Assembly: GCA_017745595.1 (NCBI GenBank)
Contig: WMBV01000048.1
Location: forward strand, 1 to 33,188
DNA length: 33,188 nt
DNA from: Bordetella petrii
Lineage (GTDB): Bacteria > Pseudomonadota > Gammaproteobacteria > Burkholderiales > Burkholderiaceae_B
Reading direction: 5' to 3'
In this document: one piece after another, positions 16,222-23,157 of the stretch
Layout of the letters: each line of letters opens with the position of its first letter
Position numbering within the stretch: the stretch's first letter is position 1
Made by a program: the position numbers and the translations under genes
Notes under the pieces: model-generated
What the model was told of the DNA's origin: nothing
The model's input: only the letters and a program-made list of their open reading frames with translations
Database searches by the model: none

Positions 16222-17358
16222 ATGAATTTCGATCACACCGAAGACCGGCGCATGCTGTCGGACATGTTGAAACGCTTCGTCGCCGAGCAGTACGGCTTCG
16301 CGGTGCGCGACCGCATCGCGCGCTCGCCGGAAGGCTACAGCGCCGAATTCTGGCAACGCTACGCCGAACTGGGCGCCATCGGCGCCCTGTACGCCGAAGC
16401 CGACGGCGGGCTGGGCGGTTCGGGCTTCGACATCGCCGTGGTATTCGAGGCCCTGGGCCGCGGCCTGGTCGTCGAACCCTTCCTCGACGCGCTGGTCGCG
16501 GGCGACGCCATCGCCGCCGCCGGCAACCCGGCGCAAAAAGCGGTGCTGGCCGACGTGCAGGCCGGTACCGCCATCGTGGCGCTGGCGCATGCCGAACCGC
16601 AGGCCGGCTACGAGCTGGCGCACGTCGAGGCCCGGGCCCGCCCCGATGGCGATGGCTGGCTTCTGGACGGCGCCAAGGCCGTGGTGGCACACGCCGAACA
16701 CGCCGCCCTGTTCGTCGTGTCGGCGCGCACCGCCGGCGACGACAACGATCCCGATGGCATTTCGCTGTTCCTGGTGCCGGCCGGCACCCCGGGCCTGCAG
16801 GTGCAGGGCTACCCGCTGATCGACGGCGGCCGGGCCGGCGACCTGACCCTGGCGAACGTACGGGTCGACGCCGCGGCGCTGCTGGGCCAGGCGGGCGCCG
16901 CCCACGCCGTGCTGGAACGCAGTGTCGGCAAGGGCCTGCTGGCCCTGTGCGCCGAAGCGATCGGCGCCATGGACGCCGCCCGCGATGCCACCCTTGAATA
17001 CCTGCAAACCCGCAAGCAGTTCGGCGTGCCGATCGGCCGCTTCCAGGCCCTGCAGCACCGCATGGCCGACGTGCTGCTCGAAATCGAACAGGCGCGCTCG
17101 GCTGTCATCAACGCCGCCGCGCAGCTCGACCATGCCGACCGCGCCACGCGCGAACGCGCCCTGTCGGCCGCCAAGTACACCATCGGACGCGTGGGCATCC
17201 TGGTGGCCGAAGAATGCATCCAGCTGCACGGCGGCATCGGCATGACCTGGGAATTGCCCCTGGCCCACTACGCCAAGCGCCTGGTCATGATCGACCACCA
17301 GCTCGGCGACGAAGACCACCACCTGGCCCGCTTCATCGCGCTGGCCCCCCAGGATTAA
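16222..17358 (+). CDS. Acyl-CoA dehydrogenase, small subunit (PimD-like)
   Basis: A 378-residue acyl-CoA dehydrogenase homologue, more divergent than its upstream neighbour. Recognisable parts are the N-terminal domain (DHTEDRRMLSDMLKRFVAEQ), a poorly conserved middle domain lacking the usual SEPGAGSD motif (AHAEPQAGYELAHVEA stands in its place), and a well-conserved C-terminal domain with RKQFGVPIGRFQALQHRMAD and CIQLHGGIGMTWE. It ends shortly after DHHLARF, without the EGT-type catalytic segment. Loss of middle-domain motifs beside a fuller large subunit fits the small subunit of a heteromeric dehydrogenase, as described for PimC/PimD and for mycobacterial ChsE pairs. An AAGGAAG precedes the ATG closely, and only four bases separate its stop from the CoA-transferase. 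Confidence 0.86.
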   Translation: MNFDHTEDRRMLSDMLKRFVAEQYGFAVRDRIARSPEGYSAEFWQRYAELGAIGALYAEADGGLGGSGFDIAVVFEALGRGLVVEPFLDALVAGDAIAAAGNPAQKAVLADVQAGTAIVALAHAEPQAGYELAHVEARARPDGDGWLLDGAKAVVAHAEHAALFVVSARTAGDDNDPDGISLFLVPAGTPGLQVQGYPLIDGGRAGDLTLANVRVDAAALLGQAGAAHAVLERSVGKGLLALCAEAIGAMDAARDATLEYLQTRKQFGVPIGRFQALQHRMADVLLEIEQARSAVINAAAQLDHADRATRERALSAAKYTIGRVGILVAEECIQLHGGIGMTWELPLAHYAKRLVMIDHQLGDEDHHLARFIALAPQD

Positions 17359-17362
17359 CGCC

Positions 17363-18601
17363 ATGGACGCCCACATCCCGTCCACCGGCGATCCCGATTT
17401 CCCCCTGGAAGGCGTGCGGGTCCTGGATCTTTCCCGCGTGTTCGCCGGCCCGCTGTGCGGGCAGGTGCTGGCCGACTTCGGCGCCGAGGTCGTCAAGGTC
17501 GAACATCCGGTGCGCGGCGACGACACCCGCGACTGGGGCATGCGCATCGGCCAGACCGAAACCACGTACTACAACAGCATGAACCGCAACAAGCGGTCCA
17601 TCACCCTCGACCTGCAATCCGGCGAAGGCCTGGACATCGTCCACCGCCTGCTGCCGCAGTTCGACGTGGTCATCCACAACTTCAAGAGCGGCGGCGCCGA
17701 GAAACTGGGCCTGGGCTACCAGCAGCTCAAGGCCATCAAGCCCGACCTGATCTACTGCGCCATCGGCGGCTACAACAGTTCGGGCCCCGAAGCCGCGCGC
17801 CCGGGCTACGACCTGGTCATCCAGGGCGAAACCGGCCTGATGGCGATCAACGGCGAGGCAAACCAGCCGCCGCTGAAGTTCGGCGTGGCCGCGGTCGACA
17901 TGATGACCGGCATGTACGCGGCGCAGGCCGTGCTGGCGGCGCTGTTCCGGCGCGAACGCACCGGCCGCGGCCGCCTGATCGAAATGGCGCTGTACGACTG
18001 CGGCATCATGGTCACCAGCTATTACGGGCTCGACGCCCTGCTGCTGGGCCACGACCCGCAGCGCTACGGCAACGCGCACCCCTCGATCGTGCCCTACGGC
18101 ATGTTCGAAGCGGCCGACGGCCCGCTGATCGTCGCGGTGGGCACCAACGCCCAGTTCGACAAATTCTGCCGGCAGGTGGTCATGCGGCCGGACATCGTCG
18201 AAGACCCCCGCTACGCCAGCAATGTCGAGCGCGCCCGGCACCGGCTGGCGCTGCTGCCCCTGATCACCGAACTGATCCGCGAATTCCCGCGCGATCTGCT
18301 GCTGCAGCGCCTGGCCGATTGCGGCATTCCCTGCGGCAAGGTGCTGGGGCTGCACGAGGCCCTGACCAGCCAGCGCACCCGCCAAAGCGGCCTGCTGCAA
18401 GACATGCCGCACCCGGTGGTGGGCAGCACGCCCATCTATGCGCCACCGTACCGCCTGGATGGCCAGCGCCTGCCGATCCGCCACGCGCCGCCCACCCTGG
18501 GCGAGGGCACGCGCGACCTGCTGCAGCGCCTGCTGCAGATGTCCGATGCGCAACTCGAGGCCTTGCGGGCGCACGGCGTCCTGACACTGCCCAAAGATTG
18601 A
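17363..18601 (+). CDS. CaiB/BaiF class III CoA-transferase
   Basis: A 412-residue class III CoA-transferase. It begins the family fold at residue 14 with PLEGVRVLDLSRVFAGPLCG, and has the conserved AEVVKVEHPVRGDDTRDWG, DVVIHNFKSGGAEKLGLGY and the RPGYD segment where Asp150 aligns with the catalytic aspartate that forms the acyl-anhydride intermediate. The NAHPSIVPYGMFEAADG block and the PCGKV loop are also typical. Such enzymes move CoA from a donor (often succinyl-CoA) to a carboxylic acid without ATP. Placed four bases after the dehydrogenases, it probably supplies the CoA-ester for the operon's beta-oxidation and so replaces the acyl-CoA ligase of the pim operon. Donor and acceptor are not deducible. 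Confidence 0.88.
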   Translation: MDAHIPSTGDPDFPLEGVRVLDLSRVFAGPLCGQVLADFGAEVVKVEHPVRGDDTRDWGMRIGQTETTYYNSMNRNKRSITLDLQSGEGLDIVHRLLPQFDVVIHNFKSGGAEKLGLGYQQLKAIKPDLIYCAIGGYNSSGPEAARPGYDLVIQGETGLMAINGEANQPPLKFGVAAVDMMTGMYAAQAVLAALFRRERTGRGRLIEMALYDCGIMVTSYYGLDALLLGHDPQRYGNAHPSIVPYGMFEAADGPLIVAVGTNAQFDKFCRQVVMRPDIVEDPRYASNVERARHRLALLPLITELIREFPRDLLLQRLADCGIPCGKVLGLHEALTSQRTRQSGLLQDMPHPVVGSTPIYAPPYRLDGQRLPIRHAPPTLGEGTRDLLQRLLQMSDAQLEALRAHGVLTLPKD

Positions 18602-18637
18602 ACCCGCTTCATCAGCATCACTGAAGGAAGACCAGCC

Positions 18638-19639
18638 GTGCAAGCACATCGCTTCAACCGCCGCAGGGCCCTGCAAGGAATCGCCTCGGCGGGCGCCTGC
18701 CTGTTGACCGGGCGGGCGGCCTGGGCCAAGGCCGACTATCCCGCCAAACCCATCCGCTTCATCGTGCCGTTCAATCCGGGCGGCGCCACCGACACCCTGG
18801 CGCGGGTGCTGGCCCGGTCCATGTCGGCCACCCTGGGCCAGCCCATCGTGGTCGAAAACAAGGGCGGCGCCGCCGGCATGCTGGGAACCGACCTGGTGGC
18901 CAAGGCCAGCCCCGACGGCTACACCTTCGTGGTATCGCTCAGCACCTCGTTGCTGATCAACCAGTTCTTGTATGCCAACATCGCCTACAACCCGCAGAAA
19001 GACTTGCTGATGGTGTCGCAGGTCGCCGCGGCGCCGGTGACGCTGGTGGTCCACCCGGCGGTGCCCGCCGGCAACATGCGCGAACTGCTGGCCTGGGCGG
19101 CGGCCAACCCCGGCAAAGTGTCGTACGGCAGCTGGGGCGTCGGCTCGTACGCGCACCTGGCCGGCGCCTACCTGAGCAAGACCACGAATTCCGACATGGT
19201 CCACGTGGCCTACAAGGGCGAGGCCCCCATGATCCAGGACCTCATCGGCGGCCAGCTGCAAGTATGCTTTTCCAGCGCCCAGAACACCCGGCCGTTCATC
19301 GAGAACGGCCGGCTCAAGGCCATCGGCGTCACGGGCACGGCGCGCATGAGCGTGCTGCCCGAAGTCCCCACCATCTATGAACAGGGGGTCACCGACGACG
19401 CCTATGCGATTTTCGGCTGGGTCGGGATGGCCGCGCCCGCCGGCCTGCCCGCCGGCATCGTCGACCAGGTCCATGGCGCCCTGCTCCTGGCGGCGCGCGA
19501 CCCGGCCGTACAAGAACAGATCACCGGCGCGGGCTTCATCCCCGTGTTCAACACGCCGGCCGAGTTTTCCCGGGCCTATGCGCGCGACGTACCCATATGG
19601 CAGGAACTCATCAAGATCGCCGATGCGCGCATCGACTGA
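18638..19639 (+). CDS. Bug/TctC family periplasmic solute receptor 1
   Basis: A 333-residue Bug receptor. It starts at GTG 18638, eight bases after a strong GAAGGAAG. The signal region has three arginines before a hydrophobic run (NRRRALQGIASAGACLLTGR) and an AWA-type cleavage site near residue 30; the arginines could mean Tat export, although the motif is imperfect. The mature domain has the hallmark PAKPIRFIVPFNPGGATD, SPDGYTF and HVAYKGEAPM. Bug proteins bind small carboxylates with aspartate- or backbone-mediated contacts in the periplasm. It follows the CoA-transferase by 36 bases, so it probably belongs to the operon and captures its substrate. No TctA/TctB pair is nearby. Confidence 0.9.
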   Translation: MQAHRFNRRRALQGIASAGACLLTGRAAWAKADYPAKPIRFIVPFNPGGATDTLARVLARSMSATLGQPIVVENKGGAAGMLGTDLVAKASPDGYTFVVSLSTSLLINQFLYANIAYNPQKDLLMVSQVAAAPVTLVVHPAVPAGNMRELLAWAAANPGKVSYGSWGVGSYAHLAGAYLSKTTNSDMVHVAYKGEAPMIQDLIGGQLQVCFSSAQNTRPFIENGRLKAIGVTGTARMSVLPEVPTIYEQGVTDDAYAIFGWVGMAAPAGLPAGIVDQVHGALLLAARDPAVQEQITGAGFIPVFNTPAEFSRAYARDVPIWQELIKIADARID

Positions 19640-19713
19640 TCCGCGCGGCGCCCTTTCCGCCCCCTTACCTTACGCCACCCTTCTTATCGCCCGTACACCT
19701 GAAGATTTCTGAT

Positions 19714-20715
19714 ATGAGCCTACGTATTCCTTCCGCCCTGCCCACGATCACGCGCCGGGCCGTCCTGGCCCTGGCCGCCGGCCTGCTGATGGCCGGCGCC
19801 GCCGCGGCGCAGCCGTATCCCAGCCAACCCATCAGGCTGATCGTGCCCTTCCCGCCGGGCGGCCCCACCGATGTGGCGTCGCGCCTGGTGGGCCAGCAGC
19901 TCGAGGCGCGCCTGCAACAGCCCGTCATCGTGGAAAACCGTCCCGGCGCGTCGGGATCCATCGCGGCCAACCTGCTCAAGCGTTCCCCCCCCGACGGCTA
20001 CACGCTGATGATGCTGGCCACGCCCACGTTGTTCGCGCCGTTTTTCTACAAGAACGCGGGCTACGAAACCCCCAAGGATTTCCAGCCCGTGGCCACGGTG
20101 TACGACCTGCCCATCGTGGTCGTGGTCAATCCGAAAAAGCTGCCCGACGTCACCAGCCTGGCGCAGTTGGTCGACTATGCCCGCGCCCACCCCGGCGAAC
20201 TCAACTACGCCAGCTCGGGCGCCGGCAGCTTCGGCCACATGACCATGGAACTGCTGCAGGACGTGGGCAAGTTCGAGATGCAGCACGTGGCCTACAAGGG
20301 CGGCGTGCCGGCGATCACCGACACGATCGGCGGCCAGGTTCCCATGATGTACGCCGACCTGGTGGCGGCCCTGCCGCACATCCAGGCGGGCAAGCTGCGC
20401 GCCCTGGCGGTGGGCTCGCCCAACCGCGTGTCCGTGCTGCCCGACGTGCCCACTATCAGCGAACAGGGCTTCGCCGGCTTCGACGCGGTGTCGTGGGGCG
20501 GCCTGCTGGCGCCGCCGGGCACGCCCGCGCAGGTCATCGAGCGCCTGAACCGCGAACTCGAAGCCATTCTGGCCGACCCCGCGCTTCAAGCCAAACTCAT
20601 CAATGCCGGCACCATCGCGCACTTCGAACCCGCGGCCGCAATGGGCCAGCGCATCGCCACCGATTATCAGAAATGGGGCGCGCTCGCGCGCGAAAAAGGC
20701 ATGACGGCCGAATAA
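19714..20715 (+). CDS. Bug/TctC family periplasmic solute receptor 2
   Basis: A 333-residue Bug receptor. The start at ATG 19714 gives a clean signal peptide (ITRRAVLALAAGLLMAGAAA, cleavage after AAA-AAQ near residue 32); an upstream in-frame ATG lies within the previous gene and would bury the signal. Hallmarks are PSQPIRLIVPFPPGGPTDVA, ENRPGASGSIAA, SPPDGYTLM and HVAYKGGVPA. It differs clearly from its two neighbours, with a different ligand-loop sequence (ATPTLFAPFF), so it is unlikely to be a recent duplicate. Ligand specificity is unknown; linkage to the beta-oxidation genes suggests a carboxylate. It lies 74 bases after receptor 1. Confidence 0.9.
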   Translation: MSLRIPSALPTITRRAVLALAAGLLMAGAAAAQPYPSQPIRLIVPFPPGGPTDVASRLVGQQLEARLQQPVIVENRPGASGSIAANLLKRSPPDGYTLMMLATPTLFAPFFYKNAGYETPKDFQPVATVYDLPIVVVVNPKKLPDVTSLAQLVDYARAHPGELNYASSGAGSFGHMTMELLQDVGKFEMQHVAYKGGVPAITDTIGGQVPMMYADLVAALPHIQAGKLRALAVGSPNRVSVLPDVPTISEQGFAGFDAVSWGGLLAPPGTPAQVIERLNRELEAILADPALQAKLINAGTIAHFEPAAAMGQRIATDYQKWGALAREKGMTAE

Positions 20716-20735
20716 GCGGCCAACCCCAGGAGCAA

Positions 20736-20754
20736 GCGCCGCCACAAGCGGCGC
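20736..20754 (+). other. Intercistronic hairpin between Bug receptors 2 and 3
   Basis: GCGCCGC (20736-20742) and GCGGCGC (20748-20754) form a seven-base-pair stem with a CACAA loop and no T-tract. It sits in the 104-base gap before receptor 3. It could act as an mRNA stability or processing element that sets different receptor levels. No promoter is clear in the same gap. Confidence 0.4.
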
Positions 20755-20819
20755 ATCCGTGCCGGCAAGGGCGTCCCACGCGTCGCCCCAACGGCTACCA
20801 CTATAAGGAGACAACATCC

Positions 20820-21803
20820 ATGCAACAACCCTTCACCCGCCGCGCCTGCCTCGGGCTCGCGCTGATCGCGGCGCTAGGCGCCACCCTGCCGCTGCCGGCC
20901 GGCGCGCAGGCCCAGTTCCCTACCAAACCCATCACCCTGATCGTGCCCTTTCCCGCGGGCGGCTCCACCGATCGCCACCTGCGCGCCGTGGCCGAAAACG
21001 CCAGCAAGCACCTGGGGCAGAACGTCATCGTCGAAAACCGTCCCGGCGCGGGCGGCACCCTGGGGCCGTCCAACATGGCCAAAAGCGCCAGGCCCGACGG
21101 CTACACCATCGGCCTGTACCCGCTGGGCATGCTGCGCATGCCCTACATGATGAAAACCGATTGGGACCCGATCAAAGACTTCACTTTCATCATCGGGCTG
21201 TCGGGGTACACCTTCGGCTTCACAGTGCGCGCCGATTCGCCTTTTAAGTCGTTCAAAGACTACATCGAGGCCGCGCGCGCCGAGCCGGGCACTATCGACT
21301 ACGGTTCGACCGGCGTGGGCTCGTCGCCGCACCTGCTCATGGAAGAAATCGCCATCAACGCGAACGTCAAACTGAACCACGTGCCGTTCAAGGGCAATGC
21401 CGACATGCAGCAGGCGCTGCTGGGCGGCCACATCATGGCGCAAAGCGATGCCACCGGCTGGGACCAGTTCGTGGACGCGGGCAAGATGCGCCTGCTCGTC
21501 ACCTTTGGCGAACAACGCACCAAGCGCTGGCCGGACGTGCCGACCGCGCAGGAACTGGGCTACGGCGTGGTGTCCAGTTCGCCGTACGGCCTGGCGGGCC
21601 CCGCCGGCATGGACCCGAAAGTGGTGCGCATCCTGCACGACGCGTTCAAGCAGGCGCTGTTCTCGCCGCGCAGCATGGAAGTGATGCAGCAGTTGAACCA
21701 GGAGCCCGCCTACCGCGACAGCGACGACTACCGCGAATGGGCGATCGCCACCTATGCCAAAGACAAGAAGCTGATCGAACATCTGGGGCTGATGGCGAAG
21801 TAA
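20820..21803 (+). CDS. Bug/TctC family periplasmic solute receptor 3
   Basis: A 327-residue Bug receptor, translated from ATG 20820 behind an excellent AAGGAG site ten bases upstream; the longer frame overlapping receptor 2 is not used. The signal peptide FTRRACLGLALIAALGATLP ends near residue 32 (AGAQA). The mature part has PTKPITLIVPFPAGGSTDR, ENRPGAGGTLGPS and RPDGYTIGLYPLG. The ligand region YPLGMLRMPYMMKTDWDP is unlike the other two receptors, suggesting a different ligand. It is the last gene of the series; palindrome doublet E begins 15 bases after its stop. The strong ribosome-binding site after a long gap suggests independently tuned expression. Confidence 0.9.
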   Translation: MQQPFTRRACLGLALIAALGATLPLPAGAQAQFPTKPITLIVPFPAGGSTDRHLRAVAENASKHLGQNVIVENRPGAGGTLGPSNMAKSARPDGYTIGLYPLGMLRMPYMMKTDWDPIKDFTFIIGLSGYTFGFTVRADSPFKSFKDYIEAARAEPGTIDYGSTGVGSSPHLLMEEIAINANVKLNHVPFKGNADMQQALLGGHIMAQSDATGWDQFVDAGKMRLLVTFGEQRTKRWPDVPTAQELGYGVVSSSPYGLAGPAGMDPKVVRILHDAFKQALFSPRSMEVMQQLNQEPAYRDSDDYREWAIATYAKDKKLIEHLGLMAK

Positions 21804-21817
21804 AAAAGCCGATCCAG

Positions 21818-21944
21818 GTGTCTGACTCCCGCAGGGTGTCAGACACCGATGTGTACCCGCGCCATGTCTACGCCACGGTGTCCGTTGTATTGAGATGGCG
21901 CAGTCAACCTTCGGTGTCCGACACCCTTGCGGGAGTCGGACACC
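21818..21944. repeat. Palindrome doublet, site E, with an extra insertion
   Basis: The left unit (21818-21848) is identical to site A. After a 29-base spacer starting GATGTGTACC, the right unit begins as GGTGTCCG (21878-21885) but is interrupted by 27 bases. It then restarts with the same GGTGTCCG (21913-21920) and completes to 21944 in inverse orientation. The second unit has compensating changes in both arms (GGTGTCCGAC and GTCGGACACC), so pairing is preserved. It begins 15 bases after the stop of Bug receptor 3. Confidence 0.88.
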
Positions 21945-21970
21945 TGCCCCACCATCCGGCCCGGCTGCGG

Positions 21971-21976
21971 TATAAC
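21971..21976 (+). promoter_or_regulatory. Candidate -10 box for the EamA gene
   Basis: TATAAC, 24 bases before the ATG, in the context TGCGGTATAACAG. Predicted initiation near 21983 would leave a leader of about 17 bases without a clear Shine-Dalgarno. No -35 consensus is seen. Confidence 0.4.
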
Positions 21977-21999
21977 AGCGGTTCCACTTCCACCGCGCC

Positions 22000-22902
22000 A
22001 TGCCCGCCCCGCCGCTGCCACCTCTTCGCGCGCAATCCCCGCCCTGGCTGCGCTACGCGCCGGCGCTGTTCCTGCTGCTGTGGTCATCCGGTTTCGTGTT
22101 CCTGAAACTGGGCCTGGCCTACGCCGATCCGCTTACCTTCCTGGCCCTGCGCTATGCCTGCGTGGTGGCGCTGGTCGGGGCCGCGTTCGCCTGGCTGCGG
22201 CCCGCGCTGCCCGCCACCCCGCGCACCTGGATGCACCTGGCCGTGGTGGGCCTGTTCTTGCAGGCGGGTTATTTTGCCTGCACCTATCTCAGCCTGAAAT
22301 TCGGCCTGTCGGCCGGCGCGGTGGCCCTGATCACATCGCAGCAACCCATCCTGGTCGGCCTGCTGGCGCCGCTGCTGGCCGGCGAGCGCGTCGGCCCGCG
22401 CCACTGGGCCGGGCTGCTGCTGGGCGTGGCCGGCGCCACCCTGGTGATTCTGGCGAAGGCGTCGCTCGGCACAGCCTCGGCCGCCGGCCTGCTGTTCGCC
22501 GTGCTGGCCCTGCTGTCCATCGTGGCCGGCACCCTCTGGGAAAAGCGCTATGGCAGCGACACGCATCCCCTCACCGCCAACCTGGTGCAGTACAGCGTGG
22601 GCCTGGCGGTGTCGGCCCCGCTCGCGCTGCTGCTCGAGCCCATGCGCATCGCCTGGACGCCGGCGCTGTTCGGGTCGCTGGCGTATCTGGTGCTGTGCAA
22701 TTCGCTAGTCGCGATCACCCTGCTATTGGCCCTGATCCGCCACGACAAGGCCTCGCGCGTGTCGGCGCTGTTTTTCCTGGTGCCGCCCACCACGGCCGTC
22801 ATCGCGTTCCTGGTGCTGGGCGAAACCATCCCGGCGCTGGCCTGGCCCGGCATGCTGCTGGCCGTGGCCGGCATCTACCTGGTGATGCGCCAGCCGCGCT
22901 AA
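22000..22902 (+). CDS. EamA/DMT family permease
   Basis: A 300-residue membrane protein with about ten hydrophobic helices arranged as two EamA repeats. The first runs from about residue 18 (APALFLLLWSSGFVFLKLGL) to 145, including LITSQQPILVGLLAPLLAGE and the glycine-rich GLLLGVAGATLVILAK. The second runs from about 155 to 297, ending FLVLGETIPALAWPGMLLAV. Members export amino acids, metabolites or drugs by proton antiport; the substrate cannot be predicted. A -10 box (21971) sits just upstream and a tandem repeat with a rho-independent terminator lies downstream, so it appears to be a single-gene unit. Confidence 0.87.
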   Translation: MPAPPLPPLRAQSPPWLRYAPALFLLLWSSGFVFLKLGLAYADPLTFLALRYACVVALVGAAFAWLRPALPATPRTWMHLAVVGLFLQAGYFACTYLSLKFGLSAGAVALITSQQPILVGLLAPLLAGERVGPRHWAGLLLGVAGATLVILAKASLGTASAAGLLFAVLALLSIVAGTLWEKRYGSDTHPLTANLVQYSVGLAVSAPLALLLEPMRIAWTPALFGSLAYLVLCNSLVAITLLLALIRHDKASRVSALFFLVPPTTAVIAFLVLGETIPALAWPGMLLAVAGIYLVMRQPR

Positions 22903-22922
22903 CGGGCCCCGCGCACACGCGA

Positions 22923-23087
22923 AAAAATGACCCCCACGCTGCGCCTTCGGCTTGCTACCCCCCGAGGGGGCTTTTTGCCTTGGGGCGGCCCGGCGGCAAA
23001 AATGACCCCCACGCTGCGCCTTCGGCTTGCTGCCCCCCGGAGGGGGCTTTTTGCCTTGGGGCGGCCCGGCGGCAAAAATGACCCCCA
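22923..23087. repeat. 75/76-bp tandem repeat, two full units and a partial third
   Basis: A unit beginning AAAAATGACCCCCACGCTGC and ending CGGCCCGGCGGC starts at 22923, 22998 and 23074. The third copy stops after AAAAATGACCCCCAG. Units 1 and 2 differ by few bases, including one indel in the C-run. Each contains GCGCCTTCGGC, then a C-rich/G-rich hairpin followed by CTTTTTG. The array fills most of the 255-base gap between the EamA gene and the lipoprotein gene. Confidence 0.92.
23032..23052 (+). terminator. Rho-independent terminator in repeat unit 2
   Basis: GCCCCC (23032-23037), loop CGGA and GGGGGC (23042-23047) are followed directly by TTTTT (23048-23052): a six-pair GC stem with a U-tract, oriented to end transcripts from the EamA gene. 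Unit 1 carries a weaker version at about 22958-22976. Confidence 0.72.
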
Positions 23088-23157
23088 GTAAGAAAACCGC
23101 AACACAGTGGCCCTAGCCTGTCCGCTCTCTTGCAAACCTCAACAGAGCCTGGACAAC

